Source of the DNA: Lentisphaeria bacterium UBA1784
GTDB taxonomy: Bacteria; Verrucomicrobiota; Lentisphaeria; Victivallales; Victivallaceae
Reading direction: 5' to 3'
NCBI GenBank assembly: GCA_002315455.1
Contig: DCGG01000055.1
Location: 4,274 to 22,760 of the forward strand
DNA length: 18,487 nucleotides
This document shows positions 1-6,809 of the stretch, piece by piece. The notes beneath the pieces were generated by a model that saw nothing but the letters and a program-made list of their open reading frames with translations, was not told where the DNA came from and searched no databases. Each line of letters opens with the position of its first letter. The stretch's first letter is position 1. The translations under genes were made by a program, and so were the position numbers.

Positions 1-1266
1 GCAGAGATCGTCGATCATGACGCCGATGTAGCTCGAACCGCGGTCGGGTTCGTAAAGGGATTTGCCGGCCGCAAAAAGGGCGGCGTTGGTGCCGGCGACA
101 AGGCCTTGACCGGCCGCTTCTTCGTAGCCGCTGGTACCGTTGATCTGGCCCGCGGTGAAAAGGTTGGGATGCCTCTTGTTGCGGAAGGAACGCTCCATCT
201 GCTCCGGCAGGACCGAATCGTATTCAATCGCATAGGCGTAACGGGTGATCTCCGCATGCTTCAGCCCGGGGAGGGAGCGGACCAGTTTCTCCTGCACCTC
301 GATGGGGAGGCTGGTGGAGAAACCGTTGACGTAGTATTCGCCGTTGAGGGCGCCCTCCGGCTCCAGAAAGAGCAGATGCTGTTCATGGTGAGGGAAACGC
401 ACTACTTTGTCCTCAAAAGAAGGGCAGTAACGGGTACCGATCCCCTTGATGACCCCCTGATACATGGGGGAGAGGTGGATGTTCTCCCTTACGATGGCGG
501 CGGTCTCCGCCGTGGTGTGAAGCATGTGGCAGGAGAGGTGTCTCCTGGCCGCGACGGGCAGTTCCGGACGCAGGGAAGTGCTCCAGAAACTGAACTCCTC
601 CGGTTCCGGTTCCGAGGGTTGTTCCGCCAGTTCGGTGAAGTCGATGGAACGGGCGAGAATGCGGGGAGGTGTCCCCGTTTTCAGACGCCGGATCTTCAAG
701 CCCAGCTGTTCCGCGATGGCATCGGAGAGACGGTCCGAGGGGAAGTCTCCGGATCGTCCGCCGGGAAGATGTTTCATCCCGTAGTGCAGAAGTCCGTGAA
801 GGAAGGTCCCGGTGGTCAGCACAATCGCCTTGCAGGAGATCTCCTCGTCCAGATGGGTGACGATCCCGGCAGGATGTCCGTTCTCCATGAGGAAACCGGT
901 CACTTCCGCGTGGAGCAGGTGGAGCCGTTCCGTGTTTTCCAGAAGGAACTTCATCGCTCTTGAATAGACCGCTTTGTCGCACTGTGCCCTGGGGGACCAG
1001 ACGGCGGGCCCCTTGGTCCGGTTCAGCTGGCGGAACTGGATCGCCGCCGCTTCCGCCACGATGCCCTGCGCGCCGCCGAGAGCATCGATCTCCCGGACTA
1101 CCTGCCCCTTGGCGATCCCGCCGATGGCGGGATTGCAGCTCATCTGGGCGATATGGTCCAAATGGAGCGTTACCAGCAGCGTTTCCGCGCCGGCCCGTGC
1201 TGCGGCGAGAGCGGCTTCGCATCCTGCGTGGCCGGCGCCGACGACGATGACATCATAGTATTTCAT
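1..1266 (-). CDS. mnmG: tRNA uridine-5-carboxymethylaminomethyl(34) synthesis enzyme MnmG, 5' part
   Basis: FAD-binding subunit that, with MnmE, modifies the wobble uridine of certain tRNAs in the cytoplasm. Reading from the ATG at 1266 gives an unbroken frame of 422 codons to the window edge, about two thirds of the usual 620-630 residues; the C-terminal helical domain lies outside. The N-terminus has the dinucleotide-binding motif GAGHAGCEAA, followed by the family signature with SCNPAIGGIAKG. Further along are RLKTGTPPR, the FAD-site segment LFTAGQINGTSGYEEAAGQG and the late motif YIGVMIDDL at the window edge. The start is fixed by similarity (MKYYDVIVVGAG); the upstream ribosome site is weak (GGAAACGTTC before ATG). 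It is divergent from gyrA. Identity is near certain from these signatures. Confidence 0.96.
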   Translation of the reverse strand, partial: MKYYDVIVVGAGHAGCEAALAAARAGAETLLVTLHLDHIAQMSCNPAIGGIAKGQVVREIDALGGAQGIVAEAAAIQFRQLNRTKGPAVWSPRAQCDKAVYSRAMKFLLENTERLHLLHAEVTGFLMENGHPAGIVTHLDEEISCKAIVLTTGTFLHGLLHYGMKHLPGGRSGDFPSDRLSDAIAEQLGLKIRRLKTGTPPRILARSIDFTELAEQPSEPEPEEFSFWSTSLRPELPVAARRHLSCHMLHTTAETAAIVRENIHLSPMYQGVIKGIGTRYCPSFEDKVVRFPHHEQHLLFLEPEGALNGEYYVNGFSTSLPIEVQEKLVRSLPGLKHAEITRYAYAIEYDSVLPEQMERSFRNKRHPNLFTAGQINGTSGYEEAAGQGLVAGTNAALFAAGKSLYEPDRGSSYIGVMIDDLC

Positions 1267-1299
1267 GAACGTTTCCGGATTTCATTATTGCAACTCCAT

Positions 1300-1328
1300 A
1301 AAATACCACCGAAAACCGCCCGACGCAA
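1300..1328 (-). promoter_or_regulatory. candidate mnmG promoter
   Basis: On the minus strand, TTGCGT (1328-1323) and TATTTT (1305-1300) are 17 nt apart, placing the transcription start about 27 nt before the mnmG ATG. Both hexamers are imperfect. A 6-bp hairpin with a CCGC loop (CGCAAA/TTTGCG, 1324-1339) overlaps the -35 box. This is a weak call; an alternative TTGAAA lies further upstream at 1388-1383 without a good -10. Confidence 0.3.
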
Positions 1329-1399
1329 ACCGCTTTGCGCCCGTTGAAAAAGATTTTGGAAATATTGCGTAAAAAAATCGTTTTTCAAGCGGAAACTAC

Positions 1400-1428
1400 T
1401 TGTTAAAAAAGATTCGTTGCGCTATATT
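1400..1428 (+). promoter_or_regulatory. probable gyrA operon promoter
   Basis: TTGTTA (1400-1405), a 17-nt spacer and TATATT (1423-1428, overlapping TATTAT) form a good sigma-70-type promoter. It predicts transcription from about 1435 and a leader of about 60 nt before gyrA. The gyrA ribosome site AGGAG (1484-1488) is 5 nt before the ATG. The 227-bp spacer between mnmG and gyrA holds this and the candidate mnmG promoter and no gene that I can see. Confidence 0.6.
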
Positions 1429-1493
1429 ATCTTGAAATAATGGAAAGAACGTTTTTTCAGATAAAATAACAATCCATACCCGCAGGAGAACTC

Positions 1494-4160
1494 ATGAGCG
1501 AAATGGAGAAAAACGAACTTCAGATGAAGGATATTCCTCTGAACATCGAAGAAATCATGCATACTGCGTATCTGCAGTATTCTTTGAGCGTCAACGTCGG
1601 CCGCGCGATCCCTGACGTCCGCGACGGGTTGAAGCCCGTAAACCGGCGGATCCTCTACGCCATGCGGTCCATGGGCATCTCCAAGTCCCACGCCACCGTC
1701 AAGTGCGCCAAGGTCGTCGGCGAAGTCATGGGTAACTATCACCCCCACGGCGATGCCGCCATCTACGACGCGCTCGCCCGTCTTGCCCAGACTTTCTCCA
1801 TGCGGGTCCCGCTGGTGGAAGGTCAGGGAAACTTCGGTACTATCGACGGCGATCCCCCGGCGGCCAGCCGTTATACCGAGTGCCGCATGGAACGTCTCGC
1901 CGAAGAACTTCTGAACGACATCGAAAAAGAGACCGTCGATATGGTCCCCAACTTCGATGAATCCCTGGTGGAGCCCTCCGTGCTTCCCGCCAAGTTTCCC
2001 CAGTTGCTGGTCAACGGCACCACCGGCATCGGCGTCGGCATGGCCACCAGCATCCCTCCGCACAACCTCGGCGAAGTGATTGACGCCACGGTGCTTCTGC
2101 TGGAGAATCCGCAGGCCACCGTCGATGAACTGATGGAAAAACTCCCCGGACCCGACTTCCCCACAGGAGCCATCATCCGGGGACGCTGGGCGCTCCGGCA
2201 GTTCTATCAGACCGGACACGGCAGCGTCAAGGTGCGTTCCCGCGCCGACATCATCGAGAAGGACGGCCGGGAACAGATCATCATCAGCGAGATTCCCTAC
2301 GCCATCAACAAGGCGCAGGAAGTCGCCCGGATTGTGGAACTGGTCAATGAGAAAAAAATCACCGGCATCTCCGATCTGCGGGACGAGACCAGCGAACGCG
2401 CCGGCGTCCGGGTCGTCATCGACGTCAAGCGCGGAGCCATGGCGCAGGTGGTGCTGAACCAGATCTTCAAGCACACCCTCTTCGAAACCAGCATCGGATG
2501 TACCATGCTGGTGGTGGACCACAACCGTCCCCACGTCATGAACCTCGCTCAAGTACTGCAGGCTTACATCGACCACCGGCTGGAAGTCGTGCTTCGCCGG
2601 ACCCAGTTCGACCTGAAGAAGGCCGAGGCCCGCGCCCACATCGTTCAGGGGTTGATGATCGCCCTCGACAACATCGACGAGGTGGTGAACATCATCCGGA
2701 CTTCTCACACCCGGCAGGAGGCCGCGGTGCAGTTGATGGCCCGGTTCTCGCTCTCCCAGATCCAGACGGACGAGATCCTCAACATGCGTCTGCACCAGCT
2801 CACCGGCCTCTCCGTCGAGACCCTGCGGAACGAAATGGAGGAACTGACCCAGCGGATCGACTACCTGAAGCAACTCCTCGCCAGCCGCGCCATGCGGATC
2901 GGCGTCATCAAGGACGAACTCCTCGAGATCAAGGAGAAATACGCCGATCCCCGCCGCACGGAGATCGTGGGCGATGATTCCGATCTCAACATCGCCGACC
3001 TGATCCCCCGCCACAGCTGCGTGATCACCGTTTCCAACACCGGCTACATCAAGCGCGTTCCCGCGGATACCTACCGAATCCAGCACCGGGGCGGCAAGGG
3101 CATCATCGGCATGGAGACCAAGGAAGAGGACCACGTGGAGCATCTCTTCAATGCCAACAGCCACGACATCATCTTCTTCTTCACCAACCGGGGCTTCATG
3201 TATTGGCTCAACGTCTATGAGATCCCCGAAGGCACCCGGATCGGGAAGGGCAAGGCCATCATCAATCTCATCAAGGTCGAGGAGGGGGAACAGGTCTGCG
3301 CCATGCTGACGGTTTCGCCGGATGATTTCAACAATCCCAACAAGTTCATTGTCATGGCTTCCAAGAACGGCTACGTGAAGAAGTCCGAACTTGCCCTTTT
3401 CAAGAACCTCCGCCGCACCGGGCTTCGCGCCCTGATTATCGAGGAGGACGACGCCTTGATCGGTGCCGCCATCGCAGAGAACGGGAACGAGATCCTGCTT
3501 TCCACCAAGTGCGGCATGGCCTGCCGTTTCGATCTGACCGATGAGGAGATCCGTCCCATGGGCCGGACCGCCCGCGGTGTCACCGGCATGCGCTTCAAAA
3601 TCGCGGACGACTACGTGGTCAGTCTGGTCGTCGTCACCGAACCCACCTACGACGAGCCGGAGAACGGCGATGCCGAGGAGGCGGAACCCTCCGACGCCGC
3701 CGTCGCCAACGATGCGGCCGTCACCGCCTGCGGACCGCAGGTGCTGGTGGTCACCGACGGCGGTACCGGAAAGCGCTCCAACGTCAGCGATTACCGCAAG
3801 AGTCACCGCGGCGCCAAGGGCGTGACCAACATCAAACTGAAGAGCGGCGAGACGGTCCTGACGGTGGTCCAGATTTGCGACAGCGACGAACTGTTGCTGA
3901 CCACGGAACGCGGCCAGTTGACCCGGATCCCGATTTCCGAAATCCGCACCGTCGGCCGGGCTTCGCAGGGCGTCCGGATCATGAACCTGAACGATGGCGA
4001 CCGGGTCACCGGTGCCGCCCGCCTCATTGAGGTGGATGTCCCCAAGACTCCGGAAAACGGAGAGGATGCCGCGGTTTCGGTGGAATCCGTTCCCGTGGAC
4101 GTGCCGGTAACGGACGTTTCCGCGTCCGCAGATGAGGAGAATCCCCAGCCGGAGGCGTGA
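1494..4160 (+). CDS. gyrA: DNA gyrase subunit A
   Basis: Cleaves and rejoins DNA and, with GyrB, introduces negative supercoils. At 888 residues it has the family's usual size. The breakage-reunion domain covers residues 10-500, with the catalytic Tyr127 in AASRYTE and the quinolone region around HPHGDAAIYD (83-92). The C-terminal beta-pinwheel starts near 505 and carries the GyrA box QHRGGKG at 530-536 (the canonical second residue is Arg or Lys), which argues for GyrA rather than ParC. An acidic, Ala-rich insert (about 717-746) interrupts the pinwheel and an acidic tail occupies 848-888. The residue equivalent to E. coli Ser83 is Ala88; the Asp87 equivalent (Asp92) is kept. folP follows after 4 nt, implying cotranscription. 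Confidence 0.97.
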   Translation: MSEMEKNELQMKDIPLNIEEIMHTAYLQYSLSVNVGRAIPDVRDGLKPVNRRILYAMRSMGISKSHATVKCAKVVGEVMGNYHPHGDAAIYDALARLAQTFSMRVPLVEGQGNFGTIDGDPPAASRYTECRMERLAEELLNDIEKETVDMVPNFDESLVEPSVLPAKFPQLLVNGTTGIGVGMATSIPPHNLGEVIDATVLLLENPQATVDELMEKLPGPDFPTGAIIRGRWALRQFYQTGHGSVKVRSRADIIEKDGREQIIISEIPYAINKAQEVARIVELVNEKKITGISDLRDETSERAGVRVVIDVKRGAMAQVVLNQIFKHTLFETSIGCTMLVVDHNRPHVMNLAQVLQAYIDHRLEVVLRRTQFDLKKAEARAHIVQGLMIALDNIDEVVNIIRTSHTRQEAAVQLMARFSLSQIQTDEILNMRLHQLTGLSVETLRNEMEELTQRIDYLKQLLASRAMRIGVIKDELLEIKEKYADPRRTEIVGDDSDLNIADLIPRHSCVITVSNTGYIKRVPADTYRIQHRGGKGIIGMETKEEDHVEHLFNANSHDIIFFFTNRGFMYWLNVYEIPEGTRIGKGKAIINLIKVEEGEQVCAMLTVSPDDFNNPNKFIVMASKNGYVKKSELALFKNLRRTGLRALIIEEDDALIGAAIAENGNEILLSTKCGMACRFDLTDEEIRPMGRTARGVTGMRFKIADDYVVSLVVVTEPTYDEPENGDAEEAEPSDAAVANDAAVTACGPQVLVVTDGGTGKRSNVSDYRKSHRGAKGVTNIKLKSGETVLTVVQICDSDELLLTTERGQLTRIPISEIRTVGRASQGVRIMNLNDGDRVTGAARLIEVDVPKTPENGEDAAVSVESVPVDVPVTDVSASADEENPQPEA

Positions 4161-4164
4161 TCCC

Positions 4165-5004
4165 TTGGTCCCCCAAGCGTTTTTTCAGGGAGGCGGTCCC
4201 CGGATCATGGGGATCGTCAACCTTACCGGAGATTCCTTCAGCGAAGGTGCCGGTTCCGCCCCGGAAACGGGATTGACCCGGGCGGAGAAGTTGCTGCTGG
4301 ACGGAGCTGATTTGCTGGATCTCGGTGCCGAGTCCACCCGCCCCGGATGCGCGCCGGTCTCGGAAGCGGAGGAGTTGCGGCGTCTGTTGCCGACCTTGCA
4401 GGAATTGCGGCAAAGACATCCGGATCTGGTCTTGAGTGTGGATACCCGCCACAGTTCGGTCGCAAGGGCCGTACTGAAAAATGGCGCCGACATCATCAAT
4501 GACGTCGGCATGGCGCGGGATCCTGGTATGGCGCAGGCCATCGCGGAAGCCGGGACCGGGGCGGTTCTTCTGCTCTGCCACAGCCGGGCCAATCCGGAGA
4601 CCATGACGGATCCGCGTTTCATGGATTACGGTCCGGACGTGGTCCGTACCGTGTCTGCGGAATTGCATCAGGCCGCGGAGCAGGTGATGCGCGCCGGAGT
4701 CAGCCCGGAGCAAATCTGGTACGATCCCGGTTGCGGATTTGCCAAGACCGCAGAACAGAATTGGGAGTTGATCGCCCGGGCGAAGGAGTTCGCTTCGATG
4801 GGGCGTGTTTTGTACGGGGTGTCCCGGAAGTCCTTCATCGGGAAGGAGACGGGGGAATTCGATCCCCAGCACCGTTTGGGCGGAACGCTCGCGGCGGAGT
4901 TGGAACTCGTCCGTCAGGGGGTGGAACTGATCCGCACCCATGACGTGCGGGAATTGCGTCATGCAATCACGGTCGCAAGACGGATACAGGAGTTTGGAAA
5001 ATGA
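4165..5004 (+). CDS. folP: dihydropteroate synthase, divergent signature motifs
   Basis: Condenses p-aminobenzoate with hydroxymethyl-dihydropterin diphosphate in folate synthesis (cytoplasm, TIM barrel). I prefer TTG at 4165: GGAGG (4151-4155) lies 9 nt before it, and it leaves 14 residues ahead of MGIVNLTGDSF, close to E. coli FolP. An ATG at 4132 is in frame but lies inside gyrA, lacks a ribosome site and would add an Arg-rich shadow of the gyrA tail. From TTG the protein has 279 residues. Motifs: loop 1 at 15-28, ESTRPG at 56-61, SVDT at 91-94, DPGCGFAK at 187-194 and GVSRKSFIG at 218-226. Pro in the usual NVTPDSF is Gly22 here, and GGESTRPG reads GAESTRPG. The stop overlaps cdaA by 4 nt. 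Confidence 0.9.
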   Translation: MVPQAFFQGGGPRIMGIVNLTGDSFSEGAGSAPETGLTRAEKLLLDGADLLDLGAESTRPGCAPVSEAEELRRLLPTLQELRQRHPDLVLSVDTRHSSVARAVLKNGADIINDVGMARDPGMAQAIAEAGTGAVLLLCHSRANPETMTDPRFMDYGPDVVRTVSAELHQAAEQVMRAGVSPEQIWYDPGCGFAKTAEQNWELIARAKEFASMGRVLYGVSRKSFIGKETGEFDPQHRLGGTLAAELELVRQGVELIRTHDVRELRHAITVARRIQEFGK

Positions 5005-5819
5005 CGATGCAGAGTGTTTTGCTGTTTTTGAGTGCCGTTCTGCAGATCGGCATTCTGTCGCTGCTGATTTACGGCATTCTCTATTTCCTGAGAAACACCC
5101 GGGGCGTGCTGGTCCTGACGGGATGCGTCGTGATCTGGCTGGTTTTCGCACTGCTTTCCGTAAAGATGGGCTTGGAGGAGATCCGTTTTATTCTCGGTAT
5201 CTTCGGCGAAGCGTTGCCGCTGATCCTTGTCGTTCTGTTTCAGGGAGAGATCCGGCGGATGCTCTCCGAATTAGGCAGTTATTTTGTAAAACGGGGCGCG
5301 TTGCAGAAGAAAGTGATTTCGGAATTGAGTGAAGCCGCGGTCTACTTTTCCCGGCGGAAGATCGGCGCGTTGATCGTGCTGGAGCGCAAAATGCGGCTTC
5401 AAAACATTATTGAGGATGCCGTTGTGCTTGAGGCGGAAGTCAACGCCCAGCTCCTGGAATCGATCTTTTTTCCCAACAGTCCGTTGCATGACGGAGCGGT
5501 GGTCATCCGTAAGGACCGGGTCCTTGCCGCAGGGGCGATCCTGCCTTTGAGCCGCGCCAAGGACCTCTCGCCAAACCTCGGGACCCGCCACCGTGCCGGA
5601 CTGGGGATCACGGAGGAGAGCGATGCTGTGGTGATCGTGGTCTCCGAAGAGACCGGCGGGATCAGTCTGGCATTTCAGGGGGCTTTCCACCGGGATCTTG
5701 ACCGGTCTGCGCTGGAGAAGCTGTTGGAGCAGCTGATCAATCAGAATGATACGGGAGAGTTCTCGGAAGAGGTCAAAGTTCTCGACGCAGAGACGGAATC
5801 GGAGGGCGCTCAAAGATGA
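5001..5819 (+). CDS. cdaA: diadenylate cyclase CdaA (membrane-bound, c-di-AMP synthesis)
   Basis: Makes the second messenger c-di-AMP from two ATP. The 272-residue protein has three hydrophobic N-terminal segments (about 5-30, 36-54, 62-82), then a DisA_N/DAC domain with the metal-binding DGA motif at 164-166 and the RHR motif at 196-198 in TRHRAGLG, both required for catalysis in the family. The architecture is that of CdaA (DacA), not DisA. AGGAG at 4988-4992 is 8 nt before the ATG. It overlaps folP and cdaR by 4 nt each (ATGA), so the three are translationally coupled. In Firmicutes cdaA-cdaR is followed by glmM; here glmM is not in the window. Confidence 0.95.
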   Translation: MTMQSVLLFLSAVLQIGILSLLIYGILYFLRNTRGVLVLTGCVVIWLVFALLSVKMGLEEIRFILGIFGEALPLILVVLFQGEIRRMLSELGSYFVKRGALQKKVISELSEAAVYFSRRKIGALIVLERKMRLQNIIEDAVVLEAEVNAQLLESIFFPNSPLHDGAVVIRKDRVLAAGAILPLSRAKDLSPNLGTRHRAGLGITEESDAVVIVVSEETGGISLAFQGAFHRDLDRSALEKLLEQLINQNDTGEFSEEVKVLDAETESEGAQR

Positions 5820-6763
5820 AGAAGTTTTTTCATCGGCTTTTCACGCAGGACATGTTTCGCAAAATCGTGGCTGTGGTTTTGGGATTGTTGCTGTATAATT
5901 ATGTCCATGGGGTACTCTCCAGCGAAAGACTGATCTCCAATATCCCCGTGGATGTTCAGGCGGATCCCTCGCTGATCGTTTCCGCCAGCCGGAGTCATTT
6001 TGCGAGGATACGCGTCAGGGCCCCGAAAGACAAGATTGATTCTCTGCGTGCCAGTGATTTTTTCTGTCTCGTGAAGGTGCGGGAGGAGGACTTCGTCAAC
6101 GGGAAATGCGAGATCCCGCTGACTGCGAAGAATTTTACCGTCCCCCAATGGGTGAAAATCACGAACGTTATGTTGGAAAAAGGCTCCACGTCCACGCTGC
6201 CCCTGACGGTGCACCGCAAGGGCACCGTCAAGATTGCTCCCGTTGTGGAATTCTCCGGAAAACTCTCCGATGAATACAGTTGCAGTGCCTCTCTTTCTCC
6301 CAAGACGGTGCAGGCCTCCGGGGTCGAAAGCAGTCTCCGGGATATCGAGATCAAAACGATGAAGATACCGCTGAATGAATCAATCAAAGATTCCTTTGAC
6401 TACGACGTTCCGCTGGATCCCCCGTACGGCGTGACGGTCGAACCCTCCCAAGTGCGGGTGTCGGTCACCGTGGAACCTCGCTATACCACCAAGGCGATCG
6501 CGCAGGTGCCTTTGGTCGTCCTGCTGGAAAATTCCCAGAACAAGCGGGAGATCACTATGGAGCCGGACAGGGTCAACGTCGTGCTCAAGGGCCCGCGTTC
6601 CTTCCTCGCAACGTGCAATGCGGAAAGCATTCGTGCATACGTTGATTTGACGGGGATCCGGAAATCCGGTGTCCATACTCTGGAGCCGCAGTGCCGGGTA
6701 CTGACTCCCGGCGTGACGGCTTTTTCCATCGCTCCCGCCGAGATCCGGGTGAAAATCAAATGA
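5816..6763 (+). CDS. cdaR: YbbR-domain protein, CdaR-like regulator of CdaA
   Basis: A 315-residue protein with a short cytoplasmic N-terminus, one hydrophobic segment at about 14-32 and a long exported beta-rich part with repeated YbbR-type units: around IPVDVQADPSL, around LPLTVHRKG to KTVQASG, and around AQVPLVVLLE to ITMEPDRVNVVLKGP. In characterised Firmicutes CdaR binds CdaA and modulates cyclase activity; by position and architecture the same role is inferred here. It starts on ATGA overlapping the cdaA stop, with GGAGGG 9 nt upstream. The call rests on repeat pattern and synteny rather than catalytic residues. Confidence 0.85.
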   Translation: MKKFFHRLFTQDMFRKIVAVVLGLLLYNYVHGVLSSERLISNIPVDVQADPSLIVSASRSHFARIRVRAPKDKIDSLRASDFFCLVKVREEDFVNGKCEIPLTAKNFTVPQWVKITNVMLEKGSTSTLPLTVHRKGTVKIAPVVEFSGKLSDEYSCSASLSPKTVQASGVESSLRDIEIKTMKIPLNESIKDSFDYDVPLDPPYGVTVEPSQVRVSVTVEPRYTTKAIAQVPLVVLLENSQNKREITMEPDRVNVVLKGPRSFLATCNAESIRAYVDLTGIRKSGVHTLEPQCRVLTPGVTAFSIAPAEIRVKIK

Positions 6764-6809
6764 TCGTATTCTAAACCATATTCATATACAGGAAAGGAAC
6801 CAAAACATC

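Noticed and set aside
106..1222. Open frames on both strands within the mnmG region (106-963 plus, 413-1222 minus)
   Set aside because: The minus frame from 1266 to the left edge encodes intact MnmG throughout, so these are out-of-frame or antisense shadows.
1324..1339. CGCAAA/TTTGCG hairpin before mnmG
   Set aside because: No T-run follows, and it overlaps the candidate -35; too little to call an operator or terminator.
1422..3806. 794-codon open frame antisense to gyrA
   Set aside because: It is the mirror of strongly G/C-ended gyrA codons: rich in Asp, His, Gly and Val, without any recognisable motif, and gyrA itself is unmistakable.
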